Assembly (NCBI RefSeq): GCF_023343835.1
Contig: NC_064437.1
Coordinates: 40,883,967-40,947,966, forward strand
Direction: 5' to 3'
Origin: Lagopus muta
Lineage: Eukaryota > Chordata > Aves > Galliformes > Phasianidae
Length of the DNA: 64,000 bases
Shown: positions 1 through 14,900 of the stretch, one piece after another
How positions within the stretch are numbered: position 1 is the first letter of the stretch
Layout of the letters: each line of letters opens with the position of its first letter
The notes under the pieces: model-generated
Databases searched by the model: none
Seen by the model: the letters and a program-made list of their open reading frames with translations, nothing else
Told to the model about the DNA's origin: nothing
Program-made: the position numbers and the translations under genes

Positions 1-12
1 GATGTTTTGCAG

Positions 13-129
13 AGGAAATTTGTACTCTGGTTATTGCTGAAGTATTTTCAGAAGATTCTGGCAGCTTCACCTGTACTGCAAGCAATAAGTATGGCACAGT
101 ATCTAGTATAGCTCAGCTAACCGTCAAAG
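13..129 (+). CDS. MYPN: MYPN exon: C-terminal half of Ig domain 2
   Basis: Reads EEICTLVIAEVFSEDSGSFT then CTASNKYGTVSSIAQLTVK. This is the E/F/G-strand end of an I-set Ig domain, with the D-x-G-x-F/Y-x-C motif holding the second disulphide Cys. A likely acceptor (ttttgcag) ends at 12, giving a phase-1 entry in which the split codon completes the first Glu. I cannot exclude that the exon starts before the window, because the frame is also open back to base 3. The donor is gtaaga at 130. The matching B-C-D strands must lie in an upstream exon outside the window. Confidence 0.88.
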
Positions 130-2903
130 GTAAGAAATTGCTTTAGTTATTTGCTTGCTAGTGAATATGAGCAGGGCACACTGTTGCACTGTGTGGTCCA
201 AGGAGCATATCCAGATCAGAAATACAGAATGCTACATCTTTTCAAAGAGTCTTTCCCCAGTTAGAAATGTGAAGCAAATAGGAATGTTAGGAAATGAATG
301 CCCCACAACCCTTCCCACAGCAGGGCTTTTGCTAACTTTAAGATCTGTGCAATAGCCATTTCTGGAATCTGAAGGGCTGTCTGGTTGGCTGTTTCAAATG
401 TCCTTTAGCGCTGAGCCAAAGGAGGAAATTCCCAAACAGATTCTTTTATGCTGCCAACGGGATTCATGCTGTCAAGGCACTAAGCAGATAAGCAAGCAAA
501 GAACCAGTACAAAAAACAAATAACACAGCACACTTGACTCTAGTTCAACTCAAGGCCTGTGAAAGTACTCTTCACAACTAATGAGTTAGAGAATTCTGTG
601 AAAAGAAAGTTTGTATTTCAAAGACACTGGTGGAAATCACAGGGATGTGGCTGTAGAACACTACTGGATTTTCCAAACTAGGGCTCTGGCAGCTCCTCCT
701 GCCTCTTCCCCCTTCCCAATATTTCTTTAAGGGAGTTCATTGTTAAAGGAATAAGGTCAAATTACTCTTTCCAACAGCTGGCAAAAACATTAGAGTGAGT
801 TTTTCCAATTTTAAATTCCCTAATTTCAGTTCACCATAATTTATGGTATTTATCATGAAAAGTTTGGTATTTATTATTTCAGCACCTGAAGACAGTAATA
901 ATGCTGCTGCCCTTCACACAATGAGCTCAATCAACTCAATAGCTGTTGAAAATCAATCGCCCCCACATAATCCTTCCCAGCGTGTGGTAAATGAAAACCC
1001 CAAACCTAAACTTGAAGGTGTTCTTGTGAACCACAATGAACCCAGATCGAGTTCCAAGATAGGCCTCCGTGTGCACTTCAAGCTGCCTGAAGATGATAAA
1101 GGAAGTGAATCGCCACCAGAAGACGGACTTGGCACTACAAACAAAACCAGACCCAGCTATTCTCATGACAAGATAAACGGACAGCCAGTGAAAATACCAG
1201 AGCCAACATCACCATCCAAGGAACCCCCTCCAGTACTGGCTAAACCAAAGCTGTAAGTAAAAGGTATTCTAAGCCTCAGGAGCATCACTGATATTATTTA
1301 ATATCTGCATTATCAAGTGTCTATTCATAGACCAAGAGATTGTTGCACTAAGGCACAAGACTCAAACATGGAACAAGCAATATCACACAGTGCTAATCTA
1401 ATTAACTGTACTCTCAGAAAACATGTTCTAAAGAGATGTATATCCCTCTTGAGAAAAGCGTTCTCCAAATTTATAGAAAATACTTACCCCTTTAAGATTT
1501 ATTTAATTCTACACTGTTTTCAGCTGCAAACAACAGATAACATTGCTTCTGTGCAGGCAAAATAGAAACAGGCTTTTCAGATATATCTCACTCAATTCTC
1601 AGTATGCAGTTTTGCCAAAAGCATTCATTTTCAGTCTTGCCCGCAGTTTGGGCAGGCAACTAGCTAGCAATCAGAGTCCCAAAGGCCATGCCTCATGACT
1701 GTGTCTTACAAACGTAACTTTCCTTAAAAAAAGAAAAAAGAAAAAAAAAAAAAAAAAAAGATAAAATACTTAGTGTGTGGTAATGTGAAATCAACTGAAC
1801 TAAAAAGCACCCGCATGATTAGTGCACTGAGTCCAAGGGAAAAAATTTTAAACAGCTGCGTAATTCTCTTAGAGAAAAATCTCTGGAACATACACTGCAG
1901 TGTATTAAGAATCCTTTCAGCATTTTTAGAACCTCCAAAATCTAGCTTACCAAAGAGCACACTTCTTAAACAGAGAGAAGCTTAACTAAAGGCTAGGGAA
2001 GGAGTTTATAAAGTAATTCACCGATGCTCTTAAGCAGGGATGTAATTTCATAGGATGAAACATTGCAAGCAAGAAAATAACTTAACAAGTGACAGAGGAA
2101 GAACCTGGAGCAGAATTTTTTTATTATTGTTATTATTTTTGAAACCCAGCCTCACGGTCCTATTGACTTGCAGAGCTACAGTGTGTTTAAGAGGTGAGCA
2201 GAAGCAGTGTTTATGTTGGCCACAACTTGCATCTCTGCTTTCATAAACCATGATTTCTCTCAGGAAAAACCCACAAACTGTAACAAAGGAGTGCGTTCAT
2301 ATGCAGATGTATGTGAAGGAGACAAAAAAAAAAAAGTCAGGATTGCACAACTTCTTTCTAGTTTTGGAAGCTTGAAATTCCTGTCTTAACCAGAATTTAA
2401 TGTGATTTTTGTTTAGTAAATTATAGAAACAGTAATTTCTTAAAGTAAAAAGTTTGGTTAACTTACTTGGTTTGGCAGTGCCATTTAGTTGCTGCTTCTA
2501 TATTTTTCACTTTTTGAACTATTTACTCAATACTGGACAACACATTACACGATCAGTTTCTTTTAAATTTTTTTTGGGGTTTTTTGGAAGGGTAAAAGCT
2601 AGAATATTTTCTGTATGCTGTATTTCCATGTATATTTTACATTGTGGTTTATTTTATTAAGTATTTTTTTCTTAGTTGCAAAGTAGAAAAGCCTTGAATA
2701 CAATATGCAGTAGATAGTATCTAAGAAATAACAATTGCATGAGCATTCTCTAATTGATCACTACTGCCTATCATCAAGTGTCAGTGTGAATTATCACAAA
2801 GCCTTATCAGCTAAAATACTGTTCTCAGAACTCACGTGAGCAGGAAACGAATAACTGCATGCAATTTCTGGCTTGCAAATTCTCATTCCAACAAACCCAG
2901 TCC

Positions 2904-2938
<35 letters not shown>

Positions 2939-5900
2939 ACAAGCAAAGATGTACTAAGGTAATACACAGCAGAACTGGACGATAAATATTAATATTAAAT
3001 ATTTTCAGGTAAAGTCTTTAATTATATTTTATATGTTGAAGTGCAAAAACCATCTTCAGCCAAATAATTTTCAAAGCACTTCGATCACTGTCCTAGCAAG
3101 GAACAAGGAGGAAGGAAAGTATAGAATCCAACTAGCATAACATTCTTCTTGTACTGTTAGAGAATGCCATTTAGCAACTTGCCCTAACTGTTATTCTATC
3201 ACAGGATATAGTCTTTTCTCTTGCAGTTCACATACAGAAACATCAGAAACATAGCCAGTACATTCAAAGTTTTCACCCCGAGATATGACTAATCTTGCTC
3301 ATCTTTGTTTTGTATGCAGCGATCTGACCCAGTTAAAACAGCTTCACAACCAGGTCTTGCTTGAGCAACAGCAAGTGCATCAGACATCTACAAGAGATTT
3401 GTCATTCAACACGACTTCATTGAATTCTGCTACTTCACTCAATCAACAGTCCACCTCAACCACGTACAAGCAAAGCAAAGCCTCTGTTTCACAAGCGTTC
3501 AGCTATACCCGACCTAAGCAGTTCCTACCATCGCAGACCACACCACCTATCATTTCCTCTTCTAGCTCCTCAGTAACAATATTCAGCAGCGTCTCTCAAG
3601 GAATGCAAAGAACAAATAGCAGGGAAAATATCACAGGAAATCCTCCACCTGCACAATCGAGGTCATCAGGAGGATTTACAGGCAAAAGTGAACAGTCTTC
3701 ACCAAGCCCTAAAGAATCTACGGTCCCATTAACACTGTCTACATCCAGTGTAAAACAGGTTCAACCACAAAGCGTGACTCCTGCTCCTGTCTCCCCAACT
3801 GGCTGGATTCAGAATCCAGTAGCTTTCCTTAGCGCTGTGCTTCCTTCACTTCCTTCCCCACCATCAACCAATGCTATGGGGCTGCCCAGAAGCACACCAG
3901 TCACGTAAGTAGTATTAACTGTACGTGCAGAAGCAGAGACATTAAGGAAAACTAAGATGCATTTCTGTTTGAAGGTTCAGTGAAGAGCTTCCTGAAACGC
4001 GGGTCATTCATAAAATAGAGTGAGTGACATATATTCTCATTATTTCTTCTAACCTTTACATTCAGTTAAGAAGAGAGAAGTTTCTATAAAAATAAGCTTA
4101 TATATTTTATTTATCTTCTCTTCAAAGCAAGATAAATTCAAGCTATAGAGAATTTTCAAGTAGATGCCTACAACAGTATGGGGGCTCAGTCAGAGATTAA
4201 TAGGACTATTCTACTGGGGAAAAAAAGATTTAATGAGCTTGCAGGTTAAGTCACTGTAAGACTATTTGCCTACATCAGCTACAAAAGCATTCTTACGTAT
4301 TGCAAGCACTGCGTGTTAGCACTATTGTAAGCACAACTTTTAAAAGGTACCTGGCAACATGCAATTTCCTACACATGGTAGATCTAAAGGAATAACTTAT
4401 GGAAAATTATTTTTCTGGTTGCAATACTTCCTGTATTTAAGACCTCATTGAAAATCTCAGAAGAATTAATGGTTTGCACAGATATATTTTAACTGACAGC
4501 CAGCATGATTTCTTGACAAAATGACAATAGCACCATACAAGCAAATCAGGGTACTGATATGCTAGAAAGATTGTGGCCTTTACAGTTCCTTTCTCACATA
4601 CAGAGTTAAAATTACTATCCTTTTTGCAGAGACTGAGTTCTGTGTTAGCATGGTTAGCATCTGTACAACTCTATTCTTACAACTCCAAATCCCGTACAAA
4701 GCGAGCAATATCTCCCACTTTACTAACGGTACACTTCCAGTTAGTGATAACCATCAGTAAGCACAGACTCCTACTTATCTTACTGATAATGCATCCATGG
4801 ATCTGCAGTTACAACAGAAAATGCGCCGCCATATACACAGCATTCACCACCTTCTGTGCCAGGAAATCCTGGCTTCAAATCATTGTTGCATCCCTGCTCC
4901 ATCACTTCCTAATTGCTCAGCACAGGTAGGTCATCAGAATCACTCTGTGGCACATACTTGGAATCTTTTATGCAGAACAATCCACAGGGAGATACTTTGC
5001 ACAGCAATTGTCAGTCATGCCTTTTACCTAGAGCTGTTATTAAGATCTTAACTACTGGAAATCTAGAACTTTGTACTCTAGTATCATGTGACTGCTGTGT
5101 TTCAGTTCTTAAACGATAGTCTAGAGATTGCTATTTTCAGACCTCACCAAAAGAAAACATGCTACATCTACAAAATCAAAAAGAACTGCTTTATATGTGT
5201 GTCATAAAAAAGTGAGAGAAATGAAGGAAAGTGATAGAAAGTAAGTCATCACTGAAGATGTGAGATAAAAGTCAATATGAAATTGTACTAACTTACCAAA
5301 TTATTGCATGATATAGGAAAACCTACTAGTTGTATAATCATGGCATTAATCCATTGCAACATTGTTCCAGGATACATCAAAACAGAACCTAGAGTTTTAT
5401 TATAATACTGTAACGTTTATTCTCTTTAAAATGTATTTCATTCTTGATAGCATTAATCAGAATGAGAAACACCACAAGAATAGTACCCCCCCCCTCCCCC
5501 CCCCCTCCCCCCCCCTCCCCCCCCCCCAAAAAAAAAATTGTATATTATGCTTTGGCTTATATGGCTTATATTCAGATAACTGAATCTTAATATATCATGC
5601 AGGTGAATATATGTGTATTAGTATGCATATAAGAATGTTCTTTTAATAGCTCAACCCAGGGAGTAACAAAGAAAAATCCAAAGCCTTTGCAGTTACCAAC
5701 AGATGAATCTATTCGGGAAAATAAAGCTGCACTTGTGAAGGACCTGGAAAGAAAACTACATTTCAGAGATGATACTAATCAACAAAGTAGCCAGCAGGTA
5801 AGAAAATCAAGCATTACAAAGTAATTTTTTCTTGTGAACTTTGTATGTAATGCAACTTGTGGCATAAATGGTGTTTACACAATTAAAGCTGCTATACTAC

Positions 5901-8900
5901 TTTGCCAAGTAAGCTTTTGTGGTAAGTAGTGTTTTGGAACAGCAAAGTGAAGCTTTAAGAGGGAAATACGAGGGGATGCAGCTCTAGAGGTTTTAGTTTG
6001 TGACATTTTAGCATTTTTCATTTTGATCATCTCTATTAGAGAGTGGTAGGAATGCAAAACTCTTCTTCTCACAGAAGCACATTGGATTTCATTTTTCTAC
6101 TTTGAGTTGTTAAAGCTCAAGGAAGTACTAATCAGTTCATTCTTAACTGGAAGCAATAAATGCGCCAGTCTGGGCAGTGTCTATAAAATAACAAAAATTA
6201 AAAATGAAATAATATTTTGAGGTTAAGATCACGATAAGTCAGGTTCATTCACCCTTGTAGAGTGTGCTAAGTACTTCCAGATAGCTGGTGTGGCCAGAAG
6301 CGATTACTGTTCTCACCTCAGCAGTGGAGTCCTCCATAGTCATCCCACCAGCACAGACTTAACATAGCAAGTAATGGTTTATCCTGATCTGTCATCAGTA
6401 AGGTAACTTTTCACATTTATTAGCCCTTCTGACAAGGAACATCCAAAGATAAGCAAAAAGCCATGGAACTTCTGGAATAAGTTATCCTCTCTGAACAACT
6501 GCAGTGTAATACCTGTTTTGGGTGGATTTTTTTAGCTTCGAGTAAAACAACTGGCAAGCACTGTGTTTTGCAGATGAATCACGAGTGTTACAATTTGTAC
6601 TTGCTCTGGTACTAAGAGAAATTATATGGAAAGCTACTGTGAAATACTGATCGGTCTTTCAAGTTAACTGCATGATAATCTCTTCAGAAACAGTGATGAC
6701 CACTAATGTCAAAGCTATCTGCTGACACAGAAGTTATTTATATACTTACTATTCCAAATGACACCAAACAAAAAACTTAATTCCAAAATCCCTGAAACGC
6801 TGAAAAAGTTTGTCTAATTTTTCTCCTCAGTGAAAGCAGTGATTATTTAAAGAGACTAGTTGTGTAGCATTGTTCAAAATTCCTACTGCTTTGCCATTTA
6901 TAAAACAATCAACAATATGAGAATCACATCTTATAGAGCTGGATTTGCATTCATTTTGTTCTGTTTTTACTTCTTGTAGTTAAATTTTAAACTGAGACAT
7001 TTTCATCTCATGTGTTACATGTTTGCATTAAATTGATTGTTATGATGCGAGAAAAGAACCTTATTCACTTTCTATTAAGTACAAGTGCAACTCTACTCTG
7101 TTTAAGAGATGATGGAGTTAAACATCCACTAAGAATCCTCAACTGTTGGCTTCCTTGTATCTTCTACATGCAATTTCAAAATCTCCTTCTTATAAAAAGT
7201 GTCCTATAGCATTACCTTTAGTATAACACCAAAATTCAATAGCAGCATTTGACCTCATTGACAGTATCTGCAGAGCACGTAGAGATCACCCAGAATAAAA
7301 ATGCAGATGACCATGTGTGTCTTAAGGTAAAGGTATTTTTTCTGTATTACTGTATAAATTGCAGTAAAGAATGAGTGATTTACATACTGATGCTCTATTT
7401 ATTATCTATCATTGCCTTCCATGCGAAGTGTTTAGCTTACAAGTCAAGATTTTCCTATGTGTCAGCATTATACACTCAGCATGGTATCTAATAATCCAGG
7501 TGTACTCCTTTTGTTTCATCCAGTACATCATTCATCACCACCACCAAAGAAATCCAGAATCAGGATGTAGTTGGTAATCTTGCTGATGTTGCATAAAACA
7601 GATTAGTCTTCAGATTTGTACAGCTATGGTAGTCAGGCAGAAATACAAATATGATTTTGCTAAGATTCTAACCTGCAGTTTTGATGAAGCACATCAATAA
7701 CAAGCTGTCGTTTTTACTAGAAAAAAAAAACACCATACTTGTGACTTATGTGGATGGTAGCATATTATACTGCCAGGTAAAAATTTGTACAATTAGGAAT
7801 GTTGAGAAAAAAAAGTGTGGTTCAGTTATTCTAAACATCCAAAATCACATTTGCTCAGTTCTTTCAAACAGAAGATACACTATTTGAGTATCAGTTTTAT
7901 CCAATTGCAGCAAGACACAGGAGACTTAACTCAGTTTCTTCCTTGATCTGAGGACAGTCAAGTTTACAGCTTTTAACCCCCAGAAGGACAGCCTAACTTC
8001 TTGCCAGTGGGTACAGCATTATTTCAGGCTGTAGCCCAGACAATTCTTCACTAGCAGGATAGAAATCTAGAAATTCCACCTTTCAGAACAGCTTCCTGAC
8101 AAGGATACTTAAGTCTGTCTCTCAGCTTTTACAGCTCAGTAACAAAAACAAAACAAAAAGTTTCAGACAGTGTGGAACAGGCCCTCACTTAGTGGGGCAT
8201 TTCAGCTTAATGGTTAGGGTTGTCTAAGGAAGCTGCTAGAATTCTTCCAGTTTCTGCTGGAGAAAAAAAAGACAGATACAAAGAGGGACATGAGAGAAAG
8301 AGGACTCTCCTGCCTAGGAACTAGGACAAACACCTGGATTCTTCTCCTTGCTCCAGTGGTTATTTCAGTATTTATGCACAAAGAGAGCAATAACTTCCCC
8401 GTCCATTCATCTCTACCTCCATAATGCCTTAATAGAACGGAGCTTAGAGGTTCCTCTTGGGAACCAAGTTTGAAACAAAACATCCAAGACTCATAAGATC
8501 AGTGAGCATCCAGGCCACTGTGCTATTTGATGAGCAAGGAGCACAGCCACTATTACGTGCACTTCCCCAAATTTTCACTCTAGTCCATTGAGCCTTTCAC
8601 CTTCCTTGCAAATAAGGTATCTTCACAACATTCAATCGGAATATACCACGTAAAAACAAGACTAAGCATGGGAAGAAAGGGGCAGACAATTTTAGGACAT
8701 TTTGGCAAATTGAAAAAAATATATAGATCTGTAATGAAAAGTGATCATTCTAAATGGCTAAAGACATTTAGTCTTCACACAAGTGGGACAAAAAGAGGAA
8801 ATTATGCTTTGTGGACAAATCCTAGAAATGAATGACATTATCTCCTTTAAAATTTGCTACACAAGTAATATACAATAGAAAACGGAGGTAAAATAAACCT

Positions 8901-11900
8901 CAGCATTCTGTACAATGATAAAATTAAAGGAATCAGTTGTGCAAAAATAAAGACTAAAGTATTATGCCTCTTTTAAACCATTTTTTCCCCAGAAAAAGAA
9001 TATTAAGTTGTGCCCACATATCTATGTCATTTCCTGTGAAGAACATCACATGGCACTGCTCTTTGGTGTGTTATGTAAGACCCAGACTGCCTTACTTTTA
9101 GGGCAAAGAGTAAAGCTATAGCTGTTTAGAAAATAATGCCGTTATTCCCAGCCACCATATGTATATTCTTTACTTCTGCTAATGAATACTTCACAATTAA
9201 TTTGAGAGTTGAATGTATACAGGGTTTGTCCAAAAATTTTTATATCATTAAATAGCATGGCCTCTAAAACTGTATGCAGAACCTAGTTGATCACACAGAC
9301 CACATCACCACTAACACTACAACACAGAATCATTTCCTTGTAGTTCCCATACTAAGTCAGCATCAGAAAGGTCTCAAGAATCACAAAGAAGTCTGTTCCT
9401 TGGAGCATAATAATTATACTTAATTCAAGCATTCCAAAAATCCTGCTCAAAAATATACCCATCATATACTGAAGACAGCAAATGCAGGTAATTTTGGACT
9501 ATAGGTGGGAATTAAGTCTCATGGAATCCTTACTGAAGCTTGTTTGCTCTAAACTAGAAATGAAAAGGGATTTAAGAACCCAAAGAAATTATGAGACCCT
9601 GGTATTAATAGGCTTAAACTCCCAATAATCATAGCAGTGAGTACTTAAACAATCACTTGCAGATGGCTTCTCGAGACCTTGATCTAATCAACAAAGTACA
9701 GATACTTTCATTTCTGGTAAGGATCCTGGCTTGAAGAACTCATCACCTAGGGGAGGAATCTTGAGCTGCTCATGCTCTCAAGCTGATAAGCTCATGGCAG
9801 TTGGAGAAATAAACTTAATTTGCCTTTTCTTCTGTTTTCATCTTGTTCAATCACTTTGAGCTGATCTGTATTTTGACAATTGTCTGTGTACCACAGATGA
9901 ATAGCTAGATTCTTCAAGTATTCATATTCACATGTGGATACTATGACATTTGTGCTCTGTGCCATGTAAGAAGACCAAAATAAATCATTTCCAAGTAATA
10001 AATTGCTTGAGTGATAATGATCAGTGATTAGCTGTTTTTTATCCTGACTTCCAGGGCAGTGGTATGGGGGAAGACATAGAGGGAACCCAAACTAAAAAGG
10101 AGACTTCAGTCAAAAGACTTTAAAGCCAAGTTGTTACAGCTTGGAAAAAGACACTTAGATGCAATATATGCCAGCTTCTTAGACAAATTGTTAACTGGAT
10201 TTAGAATAATTCTGCCAAAAAGCCAATCTAATATAAGTTACAACACTGAGATTGAACTGGGGAACTTGTATGGAATTGGCAATGAGTGGTAATCAGAATA
10301 AAACCTTTATATAGTGTATCTGAATCATCATTCAATAAAACTTCTCTAACCTTTACATCAGTAGTAATTTCCACGATTACTTGACCGCAACATTTTTACA
10401 TTTCACAGAAGTTGCCAAAATGTAGCTGGCTCTCTATGTTTTTGACCCAGAAGCAGAGCTGGAACCTTTGTACTCATTCCCTTAGTCTCTTCAGTATGCT
10501 GAACTCTAGCCCAGTATTAACAACGTACCCACTGACCAAATTGATTTGTTCTGTTCTTGTTCACTTGACAAAACACTTGTGTAAATCACATCAGCACACT
10601 TTGCCCTACTACGCTTATGTAAACATATTCAGAAATAGTTTTATGGCTTATGTGATGAAAACAGTTCTTCAGAAAGCCGTATTAACAGGCATATTCTATC
10701 CTTGATAATCCTAGAAGGCAATCTATCACCTATGAAAAAAAATTATGAAGATTATGTTCCGTATGCATTTCTCCTTATTTCAGGGATTTCTGTTCTTTAA
10801 AGGAAGTTTAATGTAACTGCTTTGATCTATGTATGCTGGTGTTAAAATTTTAAACAGCAGTGTTAATTTAGCCTTGTTGGTTTATGTGAAAACATACAAA
10901 CACATGTATGCACACTATCAACACATTTAAAAGACTAAGAGTGAAGTATAAATATAATACACTGCAAGAATCCTAATATTTTACAATAAAAAATGTTATA
11001 TGTGCCCTTGATTATAAGTCCTTAAAACAGGCAGTCCAAACACATGCAGTCAGCCCATATAATTCCCAGGCCAGAAACTGTCTTTTCATCTGCATGAAAA
11101 GATAATCATTCTTGTGGCTTCCATAGACGAAGATGCAGAAGCCAGTGAGAAGAGCCCAGTGTTGATGGAGACAACCTGTTTCAGTGCCTTATCATCAATA
11201 ATTTCTTCCTTATTTTTAATACTTTTATATCTTCATTCATTTTATTCTAATCTGAGCTCAGAGGCCTTATAAGAGTGTAAAGTCACCATGGATTTACTGT
11301 GTCTAGTTTCTGAGGTGACAGATTTGTGGGTTACCTCACCTCCTGTTCATCAGCCCTGCTGCCCTTGAAAAGTACTTAGCAGTACCGAAGTTCTAGACAT
11401 AACAAGTTAGAAACATAAAGCCAGATATGGCATTTCTGATATAATTATGCTATCATATCAGCAATATCCAGAAATAGTTACACAATTGTTAAAGGTTCTT
11501 TACATAAAGAGAACTAACACATTTAAACAGGTAGGCTACCACACCTGCTATATTTTATCATGTGACTGATCATTGGTTGAAGGGAAAGAGAGAAAGAGAT
11601 TATATCTAGCTTAATTAGTCCTTAATTAGCGTACACATTTCCAAAGGCCACACAGCATGTGAAAGCACTGAAAATAATTTTGTTCTTAGAATTATGTATA
11701 GAATCAATAGGTACTATTGGCTGACCCAGGGAAAAAAAATATCCTCTGTCAGAAGAAATTTTTTTTCCACAGACTTTGCTCTCTGCTGCTAAGGAGTGCA
11801 TGAGCAATGTGAAGGAATATATTTAAAAGTTCTCAAGGGAGTGGAAGGGAAAAAGCCTCCAAATATGTTTTCCAGTACATTGGCTGCCACAAAATTTACA

Positions 11901-14900
11901 TCTGAATTACTTAGTTTATGGGAGACTAGAATCAAAATATGGCTGCAGTACCTTCTGGTGACCAAGATGTTTCTTAAAACATAGGAGTCACTCCCAGATT
12001 CTTACTTGATTCTTCCTTCCTGAAAACATGCAGACCTTTTCTTAGTATCAAGGCTAAAAGACTGATTGCTTAACTTTCCCCTTAGAACACTATAACTGGC
12101 TCTTGCTATCTAAAGGGAAAAATGATCGTATTGGTTGAACAGAAATCAGATTTTTACTGTCTTGACTGATATCAAAATTTGATCTATTAAAGTGATTTTT
12201 TGAGCTATGCTGTGTGAAACAAACAAAAAAAGATCAACATTTGAAACTTAATTGTTTCAAATCGTTTGCTGACCAGCAGCAGCTGATCTGCCCACAGAGC
12301 AAACAAAGCCTACCAAGAAAGTGGATGGTACCACCTAGTGGCTGACTTCCACTCTGTCGTGAATGTCTTACACGTTCACACAGATTTTATTTTTTATTTT
12401 TTTTAATGACTTAAGTAAGATATTCTCGCAGCTGTCTGTGTTAGTGTAACTAAGAAACATCCGCTCCCACACAAGTCCATTCAGGACTATCTGTAGTGCT
12501 TCACAATGCCCAGGATAAATACAGGTATGGTATTACAAACTGAACCTGGTAGTTAATGCGAAGATTAATGTCATAGCAACACATTTAATCAAATGTTTCT
12601 TGGTCTTGACATGAGACCTTCTAGTGCAGAACAGCGCTGCTAAGAATGAGAGTGTCTAGATGACATCAAGGGATTATGGAAGATGCTCATAATAACAAAA
12701 AACTATCTGGAAGAGGTCATTTATACAGAGATATACTAGTGTCCTATCTATTCAGTGCTCTAAGGGTTTACGGGCTTACGTTTTGCTTTCTCTGCTACAG
12801 CAGTTAGGAACTTGTCAGGTTTTATCCTGAAGGTAAAGTACTCCAAAAACATTTGACATTTTTGCCAGCTTTCTCTTTTAGTAGGTATGCTATGCCTTAT
12901 TTAGCTCTCAATTGAAATACGTAGCAGTATTCATTTAAATAACTAGCAGGTGACTAATTTTTGAGTTCCTTAAAAATTCTGTTTCAAAGTTCTTTTTTTG
13001 ATCGATGGTGTAAAACTATTTAGACTTTTCTTGGGAATTTTGAGAAATGATTTTTTTTTTTTTTACTGCCTTAGAATATACTTAGTTTCATTAGTTAAAT
13101 TTCACAGACTCCAAATGCAGTGAGAATCCACATCTGCAGAATAAATTCAGACTTTTTCAGAAGTCTTAGTTTTATAGGCTTTTTTATTTTCACCCATTTA
13201 TTGTTAATCCAAAAGTGCAAATGACTGAAAATACCACATAACATGACTCATCTTGTTCAGATGCTATGCCTCTCACTCTGCAGGAATACAGGATTTCAAG
13301 TTTTGAGCAGAGGCTGATGAATGAAATAGAATTTCGCCTTGAACGTACCCCTGTGGATGAATCAGATGATGAAATTCAGCATGAGGAAATCCCTACAGGC
13401 AAATACATAGCGCCCATCTTTGACAAGAGACTCAAGCATTTCCGGGTCATGGAAGGATCTCCTATCACATTCACTTGCAAAATTGTTGGGATACCTGTTC
13501 CCAAGGTAAGTCATTCTCAACATTAGCAGTAAAGGAATAATAATAAAAAAAAAAAAAATCAACCACCTGATATTTCCTGCACATCTCTGGAAAGTTGCAT
13601 TGGGAAGAACATATTTCTGTGAAGAGAGCTCTAACGCAAGTTATTTCCCCCAAACTGCTAAAGTAGCAATACCTGCTCCTGAGCCTGGATGCACTGTATG
13701 GACTGCATCACAACCACATTACTTCAAGACAATGTCATAAAAACAAAAAAAAACTTCTTGAAAAGATGAGAGCTGATCTGAGGTAACCAAAAGAGCCTGA
13801 CAATCCCAGCTGTATGAAGGAGCCATACACCTTTCTCAGTTCAGCCTGGAATCATTTTATTTCACATTGTGACCCATCTGTAAGTTTTTTTTAAAGATTC
13901 TAAAATTTGTACAAGCAACTGGCAAGATCCTGTCATGTTTTTAATCTGTTGCTACGGTCACTATTTCACTTCAGAGCAAGCATAAGCCACTGTTTTTTCC
14001 CCTCATCAGATATACTGGTTCAAGGATGGCAAGCAGATTTCAAAGAAAAACACGCATTTCAAAATGAGCAGAGAAGAAGATGGAACATGTTCTTTACATA
14101 TTGAAGCTTCTACTAATGATGACGATGGCAACTATACTATTATGGCTGCAAACCCACAAGTAAGGCATTTTATTTTCCTCCTTTAAAAACACTTGCTTTG
14201 TGTATATGTTAGGAACATAGATCAGGCCATCTAGTCTGAGTGGCGACCATATCAAAATTCAGATTTTTCAGATTCTTCAATCACTAAGGGCATTTCTTCA
14301 CATAGTAACTCCTGTCCTACTTCTGACATCCTCACCCTGCCATTGCATTCAGATATCTTTTGAGATATGGTGACAAGGCAGTCATAATGTTTCAGGCAGA
14401 AAGGGTAGAGCAAGGAAAAACAAATAAAATCAAGTCTGAAATCCTTACTAAACAACTATTCTTTATCTAGGCTGCAAAAATATGGAACTGCAAATAGTCT
14501 TCTGCTCCAAACTACTCCCCTTCACTCTGTGCTAGTTCAGCTTGCTATTTAGTAGTACAGACAACTACATCAGGCTGCTTCTTCCAGTTGAAGTTTTCCC
14601 CTGAATTCTAAATTATACTTCCACCCAACTATTCCTCAGTTTCCACATGGCTGCACAGACAAAAAAAATTACACTAGTACAAAGTCAGTATCAGACAGTA
14701 CCTGTGGAAATACAGCAGCAGGAACAAACAAGTAGGGACAGATGCTACTTAAGGTGGTGTAATGCTGTAATGTGATAGAAAGCACAGCAATGATAGCACC
14801 ATAGCAAAGTTCTAGGCTGCAGTAAGGATATGCTCAAATGCAGCAGCTTCGGGCACAGAAATAAAGGAAACAAGCTCCTTACCATTAGAAAGCCTCAGGT

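Larger units (their letters stand above)
5798..13283 (+). other. MYPN large intron (7.5 kb)
   Basis: The longest MYPN intron in the window. It contains a possible ancient tRNA-like SINE remnant near 8.2-8.4 kb and a strong CTCF-like core at 12331-12341, both listed separately. I found no other gene, RNA or young mobile element. Several short open frames, for example 10412-10705, lack recognisable domains. Confidence 0.7.
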
